Positions 54,316-63,791 of a stretch of DNA of 64,000 bases are shown piece by piece. The DNA lies in the NCBI GenBank assembly GCA_910587515.1, contig CAJULW010000014.1:1-64000 (forward strand), written 5' to 3'. Source of the DNA: an uncultured Duncaniella sp. (GTDB taxonomy: Bacteria > Bacteroidota > Bacteroidia > Bacteroidales > Muribaculaceae). The position numbers and the translations under genes are program-made. How positions within the stretch are numbered: the stretch's first letter is position 1; every line of letters starts with the position of its first letter. The notes beneath the pieces are model-generated. The model made no database searches and was not told the DNA's origin. It was given only the letters and a program-made list of their open reading frames with translations.

Positions 54316-54323
54316 CAAAGTTA
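54316..54323 (-). promoter_or_regulatory. Promoter -7 box of the broken gene/terminase unit
   Basis: TAACTTTG on the minus strand; the leader would be about 75 nt to the ATG at 54234. No TTG at the usual distance. Confidence 0.5.
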
Positions 54324-54376
54324 CACAGCCGGACCTCCTGAAAAGTGCGATAATACAAATTGGAGACCTCTACAGG

Positions 54377-55477
54377 TCAACGCTCCTGTCTTTCCACCGC
54401 CCCGAGCTCGCGGACACCACCGGTCAGAGGATTGAAACGAAGATACGACGGAGTTTTCTTATCGGTAAACAATTTAGGATCAAGACCGAACACAACGCCA
54501 TACTGAGCAACATCAAACTCTTTTTCTGCAAGTATATCATCTTCATAAACGAGACTCACACGCGCAGTGCCGGGAATACGGTAGGCCACTCCTCCTTTCG
54601 GAAAAGTTTTGGCGACGCCCTTCTCGTTTAAAGGTAGCTCGCCTCGGGTAAGAGGAGTTATGGACACATATATCGGATCACCGGAAAGATCCGTCGCGTC
54701 AACAAGACCGTGAATCACCGACAGACGCGCCACAACACTGCGCGAAGCCAAACCGTCGTCAGGAACATAGACCGTATATGTCCTCACCTCCACCGATTTT
54801 TGCACTGTGCCGAGAAACATTGCCGTCAATGCCTCTTCCTGAGCCGAAAGTTGATCGAGAGCAAGTCTCATGGCCGCTCCGTCTGAAGGCATACCATCAG
54901 CCTGGCCGGATATGATTTCATTGCGGTTGGTGCGTAATTCATATATCTTATCAGCGGCAAGCCCAGCACGTTTCACCAACGACTTGCTCTGTATCATTTC
55001 AGGCGTCATAGCCTGCTGGGCCACGCGCGACTGTAGGATCGTAGGCTTGGCGGCCACTGCCTCTGGAACGGCAGACAACTCCACTTCAGCGTCATATGAT
55101 TCGTCATTGATCGAAAGCGGGAAATTATCGTCGCTCACCATCATGAATGTCCCGGCTCCGCCTTTGAAATTAGCTATATAACGCTCTTTTTCGTCTGCTA
55201 TGGCCTTTGGGTTGACAACAGCCTCTACAATTCTCCATGACGTGGATGGATTCAATATAGGCGTAGCGTTCAGATACTTACGGGCATACAAGCAAAATTC
55301 CCCAGGAGTCTGCACTGTCTTCTCCACTGCGATAGTAACCTCGAACGCAGTCAACGGCAACGTATATATCAAGCCGTATTCACTCGCTTTTGTGGCTGTA
55401 AGTTTGCTGGTCGTCTGTGCCACAAGCTGACCGTAAGCCACCATTGCGACAATAAGTATTGATATTATTTTTTTCAT
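54377..55477 (-). CDS. DUF4831 family exported protein
   Basis: A 366-residue exported protein: signal peptide about 1-20 (MKKIISILIVAMVAYGQLVAQ). The early YGLIYTLPLTAFEVTIAVEKT and GEFCLYARKYL match DUF4831 of Bacteroidales, whose role is unknown. A second half holds GGVAYRIPGTARVSLVYED. No consensus promoter lies in the 69 bp between it and nnr, so it is probably read from the nnr promoter. Confidence 0.85.
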   Translation of the reverse strand: MKKIISILIVAMVAYGQLVAQTTSKLTATKASEYGLIYTLPLTAFEVTIAVEKTVQTPGEFCLYARKYLNATPILNPSTSWRIVEAVVNPKAIADEKERYIANFKGGAGTFMMVSDDNFPLSINDESYDAEVELSAVPEAVAAKPTILQSRVAQQAMTPEMIQSKSLVKRAGLAADKIYELRTNRNEIISGQADGMPSDGAAMRLALDQLSAQEEALTAMFLGTVQKSVEVRTYTVYVPDDGLASRSVVARLSVIHGLVDATDLSGDPIYVSITPLTRGELPLNEKGVAKTFPKGGVAYRIPGTARVSLVYEDDILAEKEFDVAQYGVVFGLDPKLFTDKKTPSYLRFNPLTGGVRELGAVERQER

Positions 55478-55507
55478 GATGATAATTAGCTCTTAGAGGA
55501 TATTTTT

Positions 55508-55524
55508 ATATCTTAATAAGATAT
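55508..55524. repeat. Short inverted repeat between nnr and DUF4831
   Basis: ATATCTTA and TAAGATAT form an 8-bp inverted repeat with one central base. Function unclear; AT-rich chance is possible. Confidence 0.3.
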
Positions 55525-55546
55525 CTATAATCAGGCTATACACAAG

Positions 55547-57064
55547 TCAGACCGACATGATCGATTTTACCGCTTTGCCGACCGCTGCGGCAATATCTCC
55601 GGAAGTCGTGCCGTATTCCCCCTCCTCACGGGCGGCTATATCGCCCGCAAGCCCGTGAATATAGACTCCGGCCGTAGCGGCCGCTTCGGCCTTGTATCCC
55701 TGTGCAAGCAATGATGTTATAATACCGGTAAGCACATCCCCGCTGCCGGCAGTGGCCATGGCCGCTGAGCCGGTGGAATTGAAAAACACCTTTCCATCCG
55801 GACGTACGGTCGCACTATAATGGCCCTTAAGCACAATGATTATCTTGTACTTATGCGAAACTTCAAGTGCCCGCAACAAACGGGTTTCAGCCGAAGCCTG
55901 CGAGCCGAATATCCTGTCGAACTCTCCGGTGTGCGGGGTCAGGATAGATCCAGGTGTTATATGGTCGATAAGCGCCGGATTGCGCGCTATTATATTAAGC
56001 GCGTCGGCATCAAGCACCATCGGCCGTTTTATAGTTTTTATCAAGGTTTCAAGCGCTCCGCGCGTAGCGTCGTTTGTCCCGATCCCAGGTCCTACACCGA
56101 GAGCCGTGTAGTTGAAGCGTGGTGTCATGTCTGAGATCACTATCTCATGACGGTCGGGCGAGAAAAGAGCCTCGGGCACGGACGACTGTAAAACTCCGAA
56201 ACCACATCGGGCAGAGTGGACAGTCAATTTGCCGACTCCGGAGCGCAATGCACCTTTCGCGGCAAGGACGGCAGCACCCATCATTCCGTAACAGCCCGTA
56301 AAAAGCAGGGCGTGACCGAAATCAGCCTTGGAGCAGAAGTCGGGGCGTTGTTTCAACACTCTGCGGACATCCTCTTTCTCTATGTAATAGTATTTTGTCG
56401 CTGTCTCCTCTATAGCCTTTCGGCTCAGACCGATATCGACAACTTTCCATTTACCGACCAACTCCGCGTTGTCGCTAAGGAAAAAGGCCAGACGCGGAAA
56501 CTGGACAGCGACGGTAAGTTCGGCATGAACCACATTGCGCGCAAGAACCCTTGTGTTCCAGTCTCCGAACATTCCCGACGGTACGTCTATCGACACCACT
56601 GTGGCCCCTGATTCATTTATATAGCGGGCCATGGCCATGTAGCCACCTTCCAAGGGGTTGCGAAGTCCGGTACCAAACAATCCGTCGATCACGAGATGAT
56701 CAGATGTAAGCGGAGGTATATGGGCGGTATGAACGATCTCTGTCATTGATACATTGCCAAGCGACAACAGTTCGTCCCTTGCGGCCTTGCAATCGCGCGA
56801 AAGAGAATCGCCCTTGACGTTTATAAGAACGACATGAGGATTGAAACCCGCCTCTATCAATAATTTAGCAACAATCAAAGCGTCAGCCCCGTTATTTCCC
56901 GCTCCGGCAAACACCATGGTGGGCTTCGACGGGCTCCAACGACCGAGAATCTCGTTGACCACACCTTCAGCGACTCGGTGTATCAACTCCATCGGGCTGA
57001 CACCCTCATCCTCTATGGTGATGCGGTCGATATTTCGTATACTTTCTGTCGTAAAAATCTTCAT
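55547..57064 (-). CDS. nnr: Bifunctional NAD(P)HX epimerase/dehydratase
   Basis: Repairs damaged hydrated NADH and NADPH. The start is the ATG at 57064 (MKIFTTESIRNID), giving 505 residues; the longer frame from 57094 would begin before the predicted transcription start. The N-terminal YjeF epimerase half has GAGNNGADALIVAKLL. The C-terminal ADP-dependent dehydratase half has GVGPGIGTNDATRGALE, DADALNIIA, TPHTGEFDRIFG and STGSAAMATAGSGDVLTG. A perfect promoter lies just upstream. Confidence 0.95.
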   Translation of the reverse strand: MKIFTTESIRNIDRITIEDEGVSPMELIHRVAEGVVNEILGRWSPSKPTMVFAGAGNNGADALIVAKLLIEAGFNPHVVLINVKGDSLSRDCKAARDELLSLGNVSMTEIVHTAHIPPLTSDHLVIDGLFGTGLRNPLEGGYMAMARYINESGATVVSIDVPSGMFGDWNTRVLARNVVHAELTVAVQFPRLAFFLSDNAELVGKWKVVDIGLSRKAIEETATKYYYIEKEDVRRVLKQRPDFCSKADFGHALLFTGCYGMMGAAVLAAKGALRSGVGKLTVHSARCGFGVLQSSVPEALFSPDRHEIVISDMTPRFNYTALGVGPGIGTNDATRGALETLIKTIKRPMVLDADALNIIARNPALIDHITPGSILTPHTGEFDRIFGSQASAETRLLRALEVSHKYKIIIVLKGHYSATVRPDGKVFFNSTGSAAMATAGSGDVLTGIITSLLAQGYKAEAAATAGVYIHGLAGDIAAREEGEYGTTSGDIAAAVGKAVKSIMSV

Positions 57065-57091
57065 ATCGCTAACAGCTTCATTTGTAAGAGG

Positions 57092-57122
57092 CAAAATTAC
57101 AAAACAAGATTGTTATCCGCAA
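57092..57122 (-). promoter_or_regulatory. Promoter of nnr
   Basis: TTG at 57122-57120 and TAATTTTG at 57099-57092, 20 bp apart on the minus strand; transcription would start near 57085, which fixes the ATG at 57064 as the start codon. Confidence 0.85.
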
Positions 57123-57177
57123 CTTTGGAAACAAGAGGCTTCTTAATAATAAACGTTAAAAACCATCCATTCGGTTT

Positions 57178-57882
57178 TCATACCCATGCCTTAGATCGAT
57201 CCTGCGACAGTGGCGATCGGATCAGACCATCTTCACGCATCTCTTTGAAACAAAGACCCTCTTTCATAAGCTGACAGCGCAGCGCATGTGTCGGATTGAC
57301 AAGCAACCGTTCGATTCCGGAAAACCTCAACAAAGGCATATCGTCCTCATGATCGGTAGCCACCAAAGCGATGTCAAGTCCCTCACGGTCGGCAAAAGCT
57401 TTGACCAAAGCAGCCTTACGTTCACCTCGCGACTCTACGTATGACCTTACATCATCGGCCAATTCCGTAGCTACATACGAATCAAGCCCAAGCATACCGA
57501 CAAAAGCGTCCATATAGATGGACGGAGCGGCTGTAGCCACAATCACTTTAAACCCAGAGGCCTGTAATGAGCTCAGGCGTCCAAACAGAGGTTCATTGAC
57601 CTTGGATCTCAGCAGAATAGCAAAATCCTCGACATCATCCGTTGAAAGGCAAGAGAACGCCAGACGGTGAACCGGATATTTCATGCGGACATGACTTATG
57701 AGCCGACATTTACGACAGAGAAGCGACATGACGACACTTGCCGCACCCGCAAATTGCCCACGCCTGCACATGCGTGACAGCAGAAACAGGATGAGCATCC
57801 GCAATGAATTGCCTCTGAGCAAAGTGCCGTCAAGATCAACCACAGCACACTTGCACTTTATCTCTTCGCGTCCATTGACCAT
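57178..57882 (-). CDS. HAD-superfamily phosphatase (HAD-IB type)
   Basis: A 234-residue phosphatase of the HAD superfamily, phosphoserine-phosphatase-like. Motif I is VVDLDGTLLRGNS at about 14-26, the Ser/Thr of motif II is in VIVATAAPS, and motif IV is VATDHEDDMPLL. The substrate is not visible. It overlaps the phosphoribosyltransferase gene by 25 bp and is the third gene of a GT2-PRTase-HAD operon, so a phosphoribosylated glycan is a good candidate substrate (see findings). Confidence 0.85.
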   Translation of the reverse strand: MVNGREEIKCKCAVVDLDGTLLRGNSLRMLILFLLSRMCRRGQFAGAASVVMSLLCRKCRLISHVRMKYPVHRLAFSCLSTDDVEDFAILLRSKVNEPLFGRLSSLQASGFKVIVATAAPSIYMDAFVGMLGLDSYVATELADDVRSYVESRGERKAALVKAFADREGLDIALVATDHEDDMPLLRFSGIERLLVNPTHALRCQLMKEGLCFKEMREDGLIRSPLSQDRSKAWV

Positions 57883-58415
57883 GGAAAACGTATTAAGGTT
57901 CTGTTTCTAAACAATGCGAAATCCGGCTCGATCTCAGGCGCACGCGTTGTCACAGTTATCGCAGCCGTACGCAAATCGATATCCCCGCCATGCGACCGGA
58001 TCGCATCAACCACCGCAAGCATTGTCGCACCACTGTCGACAGCGTCATCAACGACAAGCACATTCCGTTTCCCGACATATTCCAATGTCGGTAGCAGGCA
58101 AACCTTCTCCATTCCCCTCGGTTTCCTTAAAGACAACAACCATGATTCCGCTATCCTTATCAGATCAAGTATCCATAACGGTAGCGTGGACAACAACTTT
58201 TCATACTTCTTCTTCCCGGAAGTAGATGGACGTTGCATCGAAACAAACTCCAACACCGCTCCTGGCCATTTCCCGGCCATCTCCCTGGCGACATATTCCC
58301 CCCCGCTCCGGATACCGATGATAAGCGACGGCCTGAAACCCGACGCGTCGACTTCCGATGCCAGATCGCTGCAAGCATCAGTAAAACGTTCTTTATCAAG
58401 CGTAATCACTTTCAT
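57858..58415 (-). CDS. Phosphoribosyltransferase-fold protein
   Basis: A 185-residue type I phosphoribosyltransferase. The PRPP-binding loop is NVLVVDDAVDSGATM at about 118-132, and the early SLIIGIRSGGEYVAREM holds the pyrophosphate loop. Between them is a hydrophobic, basic insert (about 70-105: KKKYEKLLSTLPLWILDLIR) which is unusual for soluble base-salvage enzymes and could meet membrane lipid-linked substrate. It is 4 bp after a GT2 gene and overlaps the phosphatase gene. Confidence 0.85.
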   Translation of the reverse strand: MKVITLDKERFTDACSDLASEVDASGFRPSLIIGIRSGGEYVAREMAGKWPGAVLEFVSMQRPSTSGKKKYEKLLSTLPLWILDLIRIAESWLLSLRKPRGMEKVCLLPTLEYVGKRNVLVVDDAVDSGATMLAVVDAIRSHGGDIDLRTAAITVTTRAPEIEPDFALFRNRTLIRFPWSMDAKR

Positions 58416-58419
58416 TTGA

Positions 58420-59382
58420 TCAGATCCTATAGATTATTCTTGAAAAAAACGCCAAAGTCCTGCGACCGCAATAGCTCACAATGATTCCGAGTTTATTTTT
58501 CAAACGCACACTCGGATTAAACAGACTCTCTTTGCGATAATTTTTTATCACCCCCCAACATTCGCCAGCGATATCGCCATACACATGGGTGGAATCATGT
58601 ACCGCTATCATCCCGAACATATTGAAATTGGCACTTAACCGACGGTCACGGGCGGCCGGAAGCAATTCCGGATAATGCCGCAACATATACTCTTCAATAC
58701 GACGGGTCACATCAAGCACATCAAAACGACGGGGTGTAAAAACATTTACAGTGCTGTCTGGATTGTATCTGTAAAAATAAACCCTCTTGTCGGCAACCAC
58801 GACATGCCCGACCTCATCGACAGCCTTGTAGATAAAATCAAGATCTTCATAAATTATCCCTTCCGTAAAGCGGACATTTTCAAATATACGGCGTGAATAT
58901 AGTTTCGCCCATGGAGAAGAGTCAAATCCATTCTGATATAAAATACCCTTTATGACCTCCCAGGCCGGAAGTTTGCGTACATTTTGAGTCTTTTTTTTAT
59001 GTGAATACAAGTCATACGGTCTTTCACCTTGGCTGAAATGACAGATAACCAATTCGGAATTCTCCCGACAAGCGCATCCATACATAAATTCTATCGCTTC
59101 GGGGTAAAGCACATCGTCACTGTCAAGAAAAGTGATGTATTCGCCCCTCGCACAATCGACACCGAAATTCCGGGCTGAAGACTGTCCGCCATTGCATTTA
59201 TGAAAAAACCTTACCCTACTGTCGCGTTCCGCAAAACCCTCTGCGATCGACAAAGTAGAATCGGAGGAACCGTCATCTACCACAATGACTTCAATATCCC
59301 TGTAAGTCTGCGCAACCGCGCTTTCAAGACACTCCACAAGATATCTTTCAGAATTATATGCAGGAACTATGATTGAAACCAT
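58420..59382 (-). CDS. Glycosyltransferase family 2
   Basis: A 320-residue GT-A fold enzyme. VSIIVPAYNSERYLVECLES at the N-terminus, VDDGSSDSTL, and the metal motif FLDSDDVLYP at about 89-98 are all typical. The C-terminal third is helical and may contact the membrane. It starts the operon GT2-PRTase-HAD; the gene order suggests a shared glycan product. No promoter consensus was found in the 205 bp upstream. Confidence 0.88.
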   Translation of the reverse strand: MVSIIVPAYNSERYLVECLESAVAQTYRDIEVIVVDDGSSDSTLSIAEGFAERDSRVRFFHKCNGGQSSARNFGVDCARGEYITFLDSDDVLYPEAIEFMYGCACRENSELVICHFSQGERPYDLYSHKKKTQNVRKLPAWEVIKGILYQNGFDSSPWAKLYSRRIFENVRFTEGIIYEDLDFIYKAVDEVGHVVVADKRVYFYRYNPDSTVNVFTPRRFDVLDVTRRIEEYMLRHYPELLPAARDRRLSANFNMFGMIAVHDSTHVYGDIAGECWGVIKNYRKESLFNPSVRLKNKLGIIVSYCGRRTLAFFSRIIYRI

Positions 59383-59587
59383 ACTCTATTGACAGACTAA
59401 AAACGCAGCTATCAGACAACTTATAATGAATGTGCGGTTTATTCCTCTGGTTTGAACTTAAACACGCCACATCCGCGATCAAGGCGACGCGTTGGCCTCT
59501 TAACAGTGCTGCTTCAGAAAAACTTTGCAACCGATTCTTGCAGAAAGGAGAGTTGTTATGACACAGGTTGCTTATGCTCAGTCTCCG

Positions 59588-60289
59588 TCATTTTTTGGAT
59601 GCCTGACGTTCAAGCTCGAAACCGGCCGTCATCCCGTCATATTTATTGAGAACAGCCGATACTCCTTTGAGAGTGGAATTACCCGTAAGACTCCCGGCCT
59701 TCTCAATCAGCGTCATCAACTTGCTTACATCGAAAGTCAACTCCATTTTGTCACCGTTAAGTACGATATAGGACTCCATTGATCCTATGCTTATTTTTTT
59801 GAACGCTTTAAACTCGAATACAAAATTTCCTGTGGACGTATTTTTATATATGGTTCCTGAAAGATTGGCCATACGCGCCTTAAACGTAAAAGTGGAATCC
59901 TCAGCGACTGTAATGGTAAGCGCGTTCAACCCCGCCATCTTATAATATGGCGCGAGTTTGGACTCAACCTGTTGGGCCGCGGCCGCACCTCCGGCTTTCA
60001 ATAGGAAATTGTCACTTTTAAACGACACAGCGGGTGCGACATATTTCCATGTCCCCACCATCTTGTCTACCGTCAGATTTTTGGCTCCTACACCCAAGGC
60101 GTTAGCGACACCCGATAGCAAATCCCCGAGGCCACCTTTTTTATTTTTCTCATCCGAGGACTTCTCCTGTGCATCAGACGATCCGGTGACGCTTCCACCA
60201 AACAACTCTGATATATCCCAGGAAGCAGCTTCCGTTTTAGGTACAGGCAACGCCAACACTACTAAAATTATAAATATGAGTCTTTTCAT
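59588..60289 (-). CDS. DUF4923 family exported protein
   Basis: A 233-residue exported protein: signal peptide about 1-22, then a Ser/Lys-rich linker with GGLGDLLSGVANALG. The main part matches DUF4923 of Bacteroidales (VGTWKYVAPAVSFKSDNFLLKAGGAAAAQQ). Role unknown; such proteins are often near cell-surface loci. It follows the DUF4493 gene by 35 bp. Confidence 0.87.
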   Translation of the reverse strand: MKRLIFIILVVLALPVPKTEAASWDISELFGGSVTGSSDAQEKSSDEKNKKGGLGDLLSGVANALGVGAKNLTVDKMVGTWKYVAPAVSFKSDNFLLKAGGAAAAQQVESKLAPYYKMAGLNALTITVAEDSTFTFKARMANLSGTIYKNTSTGNFVFEFKAFKKISIGSMESYIVLNGDKMELTFDVSKLMTLIEKAGSLTGNSTLKGVSAVLNKYDGMTAGFELERQASKK

Positions 60290-60324
60290 AATCGATTATT
60301 TTTAACTTTGTCTGATTTGATTGT

Positions 60325-62856
60325 CTAATACGCAAAATTTATATTGTCAATTTTAAGCACACTTCCTATCGATGAAGCCGTCACCGGATCGGGAGTGGTC
60401 ACTATCATCCCGCTCTCTTCCGTTATCGAGCCGATAGAGTGTGATGACGCGAACATAACTTTTATGCCTGTCGCCTTGACTCCGAAACACTCATAGCTCA
60501 AAGGCACGTTAAAAGCGGTATAGCCATTGGCAATCGGCAGATAAGTACGCCCCGATGCAATAACCGATCGATGCCCGTCAATCGTACCATACACTTCGAC
60601 AAGAGCGACACCGGCATCTGAAGGATCATCGTCTGAAGGACTATATTTATAAAATCCGCTCATCGATGACGGTCGCGAACCCCAATCGACCACATCGCGA
60701 TATTCTTCCTTTAATGTAACCGGATCAAAAGAATATCCTCCGAGAAAAAGTTTTCCGGCAGCCCTGTAGGAAATATGCGGGATGACCGGTGAATATTTAA
60801 GATAAGGCTGGCCGGTCTGCACATAGTCCGTGATATCTTCTCCTGAAAGATCAAAAGCCACGCTACGTAGACAAATCGCAAACTCTCCGCTCTGCACATC
60901 AGTCCTGTCTGTAAACACTGACGGCTGCATATACCATGTATTATGGTTCTTCGCACGCCTGTTGAATGTTTTAGCGTTTGTATTCGCCCAACTCTTAGGC
61001 TCCTGCAAGGAAAAATCCCATCGGTTTTGCCAATTGAATATCGCCACAGTGTTTTGAGAATATCTACCGCCCGACGGCATCTGCGAATAGCTTATCCCGT
61101 CCCGACGTTCCTCGAAATCAGGATTCGGCATCTGTGGCGCACGCTCAGTGCTGAACTTACGCCCCGTGGTAAAATCATTTTCAGATGGACGATCCATCAT
61201 GGTAGATGTCAACACATAGCTTGTATTCGGTCTTAGCCCTGTCAAAGCGATAGTTCCCTTGTCCGTATTACGCGAAAGCACACTCCCGCGTTTACCGTCG
61301 ACATATAAAAAAAGATTTTTTGTTATATAAGCTTTTGCCTCGTCATCCACCGCTGTCACCTTGACTATAGCGTAGCTCGCGAACGGATCTACCTCAAGAC
61401 CAAATTCCGGCATGAGCCTTCCAACCGAAAACTCGGCTCTTATCTCTTCACAGTAACGGATTCTCGCTTTAATCTTGGCATTTCCATCAGGAATAGCGAA
61501 ACGGATGCTATAAGTTCCATCGTTCAGTCCAACTATCGAATTGATATCCGTCATTACCCACCCGCTGTTCTTCTCGATCTCTATCGCCACATGCGACGCA
61601 AAATCAGTCGCCTGAGCCGCAACCACTATTTCTGCCTCGGGAGCTCCAACAACCACATTTTCCACCCTCTCCACAGAGATTTCCACAGGTGTGGTCTGCA
61701 CCATCAACACAACAGGAGACGAAAAACGCCCGGCTTCATCCTCCGCAATCAACCCGAATGATGATAATGCCTGAGACGGGCTAAGATAGACCAATCTACC
61801 GAGAACAGCCGAAAAATCTATATCCATGTTTTCCAAATCACCACTCCACACAAGGCCAAACGATCGCAATATTTCGGCTTCCGCCTCCGTCAGAGCAAGC
61901 ATATCAACCTGACACGGGAAACCACCGTCCTGTAGATAAGCCGATTTTACAGAGAGATAAACATGACGCAAAGACGAACAGGAACCGATATTGGCAACCA
62001 AAGGTCGAGACGGATCATCTCCCTCCGGAAGAATCAAGGTAGCATTATCTTCCCATCCGTCAGCATATATGACAGGAGGCTCAGACGACAGAAAGGAATC
62101 CGACAATTCAAATTCAAATTTCTTTCCGGCTACCATGCAGCATATACGTGGAGCTTCTTCCCCGTCTAAAAGTGATATTCCGCAATCATACAGTTTTCCG
62201 CTCTCTGCCTTATCGACCTCCGCACATCTGAAACATACATCCCTGCCATCCGGCATCGAAAAAGAGAGATATAATGACAATTTCCCTGGATTGACATAAA
62301 GCAATCGTGAATCAGACGGCTGAAGACAGAAATAACCACCGCCATCAGAATGGACGTATGCGCGGACATCACTAAAACCGGACAAAAATTCAGGCGCAAA
62401 ATCCACCTTTACAGCCACGCTGACGAGAGCCATCACAAGTTTCGATTCTGTCGACCTGTCGGCAGCCACCACCGTTCTGACCGAACCAAAATAACAGGGC
62501 GACTCAAATCCTTCCGACTGATAGCCATACACCGCACTGATTTCGTAGCCACCGGCTAAATATCGGTCACTGACAGGAAAATCCGCTGACGAATCCCACG
62601 TGTGTGAGTATGCCCCGTTCACCGATTTCATAGTCACAGAGACATCGTCCATGTCAGGCATAAATGCACCGACAGACAATACCACACCCTCGGGAGATCT
62701 CAAAGAATTGTCAATCCCAAACTCCACAGAAAGGATACCTACGTCATTCGAAAAAGACGCCCTGTCATCTGAACAGCCATACAAAAACAGGCTGACAATA
62801 AAGGCCAAAACGATTATTGCATCCGATATTTGAGGGAGATGAGGTTTGCGTGGCAT
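60325..62856 (-). CDS. DUF4493/PCMD-domain lipoprotein
   Basis: An 843-residue lipoprotein (lipobox LYGC near residue 28). The N-terminal half resembles DUF4493 (VGILSVEFGIDNSL, beta-rich), and the last 250 residues resemble the PCMD (putative carbohydrate metabolism) domain: FNWQNRWDFSLQEPKSWANT, KLFLGGYSF, GRTYLPIANGYTAFNVPLSY. Such proteins lie on the surface and are linked to glycan use, though proof is lacking. It starts 10 bp after murI and is probably read with it. Confidence 0.85.
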   Translation of the reverse strand: MPRKPHLPQISDAIIVLAFIVSLFLYGCSDDRASFSNDVGILSVEFGIDNSLRSPEGVVLSVGAFMPDMDDVSVTMKSVNGAYSHTWDSSADFPVSDRYLAGGYEISAVYGYQSEGFESPCYFGSVRTVVAADRSTESKLVMALVSVAVKVDFAPEFLSGFSDVRAYVHSDGGGYFCLQPSDSRLLYVNPGKLSLYLSFSMPDGRDVCFRCAEVDKAESGKLYDCGISLLDGEEAPRICCMVAGKKFEFELSDSFLSSEPPVIYADGWEDNATLILPEGDDPSRPLVANIGSCSSLRHVYLSVKSAYLQDGGFPCQVDMLALTEAEAEILRSFGLVWSGDLENMDIDFSAVLGRLVYLSPSQALSSFGLIAEDEAGRFSSPVVLMVQTTPVEISVERVENVVVGAPEAEIVVAAQATDFASHVAIEIEKNSGWVMTDINSIVGLNDGTYSIRFAIPDGNAKIKARIRYCEEIRAEFSVGRLMPEFGLEVDPFASYAIVKVTAVDDEAKAYITKNLFLYVDGKRGSVLSRNTDKGTIALTGLRPNTSYVLTSTMMDRPSENDFTTGRKFSTERAPQMPNPDFEERRDGISYSQMPSGGRYSQNTVAIFNWQNRWDFSLQEPKSWANTNAKTFNRRAKNHNTWYMQPSVFTDRTDVQSGEFAICLRSVAFDLSGEDITDYVQTGQPYLKYSPVIPHISYRAAGKLFLGGYSFDPVTLKEEYRDVVDWGSRPSSMSGFYKYSPSDDDPSDAGVALVEVYGTIDGHRSVIASGRTYLPIANGYTAFNVPLSYECFGVKATGIKVMFASSHSIGSITEESGMIVTTPDPVTASSIGSVLKIDNINFAY

Positions 62857-62866
62857 TATTATTATG

Positions 62867-63697
62867 TCAGAAACTAATATGATTCGCTTTCAAAGGCGTA
62901 TGAAGAAACATTTCCGCTGACTCTGTGAATTTGTCAGGATTTTCAGTCGTAAAATATTCGCAATCCCCACCTTTCGTACACTGGATATCCATTTCGGGAT
63001 GACGTTTCAGATAATCCTCAAGGCTCGCGGCTACGAGCTCCCCCTGAGTGACTATTGTAGCACGGCCGTCGACCTGCTTACGGATCTTATCGATCAACAA
63101 TGGATAGTGTGTACATGCAAGTATCAGAGTATCCGTCTCAGGTTCAGAGGCAAACAGTTCCTCAACATATTTTTCAACGAAATAGTCAGCCCCCGGACAA
63201 TCGTATTCACGGTTCTCAACCAAAGGTACCCACATCGGACATGGAACCGAAACTGTCCTGAACTGAGGGAAAAATTTCGCGATCTCTATATCATAAGTAC
63301 CGGAACTGACAGTGCCGGGTGTGCCGAGCACTCCGATATTTCCATTTTTGCTTATCGAACCGAGAGCCTCGACCGTAGGGATAACAACTCCAAGCACCCT
63401 GCGCGATGAATCCCACATCGGGAGATCTCTTTGTTGGATAGTACGCAATGCTTTAGCTGAAGCCGTGTTGCACGCAAGGATCACAAGATGGCATCCTTTC
63501 GAAAAGAGAGTCTCCACAGCCTGACGCGTAAACTCATAAACGACATCGAATGACCGTGTCCCGTAAGGATTCCTGGCGTTATCTCCAAGATATATATAGT
63601 CATATTGTGGAAGACGGCGACGGATCTCCTTTAATATCGTAAGGCCACCATAACCGGAGTCAAAAACTCCTATCGGCCCTGGATTTGATGAAAACAT
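62867..63697 (-). CDS. murI: Glutamate racemase
   Basis: Makes D-glutamate for peptidoglycan. The 276 residues show the first catalytic Cys in LACNTASAKAL and the second in LACTHYPLL, plus FDSGYGGLTIL at the N-terminus and the NARNPYGTRS region. The first gene of a run that continues into the DUF4493 and DUF4923 genes. Confidence 0.95.
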   Translation of the reverse strand: MFSSNPGPIGVFDSGYGGLTILKEIRRRLPQYDYIYLGDNARNPYGTRSFDVVYEFTRQAVETLFSKGCHLVILACNTASAKALRTIQQRDLPMWDSSRRVLGVVIPTVEALGSISKNGNIGVLGTPGTVSSGTYDIEIAKFFPQFRTVSVPCPMWVPLVENREYDCPGADYFVEKYVEELFASEPETDTLILACTHYPLLIDKIRKQVDGRATIVTQGELVAASLEDYLKRHPEMDIQCTKGGDCEYFTTENPDKFTESAEMFLHTPLKANHISF

Positions 63698-63722
63698 TCT
63701 TGTAGAGTTTAAGATTTATCAT

Positions 63723-63763
63723 AATCTCCGGTTGCAACACAAATTTTGCCTGCAACCGGAGAT
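63723..63763 (-). terminator. Stem-loop between nuoN and murI
   Basis: A 13-bp stem pairs 63723-63735 with 63751-63763 (ATCTCCGGTTGCA), with a 15-nt loop. No strong T run follows on the minus strand, so termination of nuoN is probable but not certain. Confidence 0.6.
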
Positions 63764-63791
63764 GTTTATTTTAGATCAAAAAAGCTCGTAT

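Noticed and set aside
59525..59782. Plus-strand open frame with an AAGGAG-like site before an ATG at 59558
   Set aside because: Most of it is antisense to the DUF4923 gene, the protein looks like no known family, and there is no promoter box in front.
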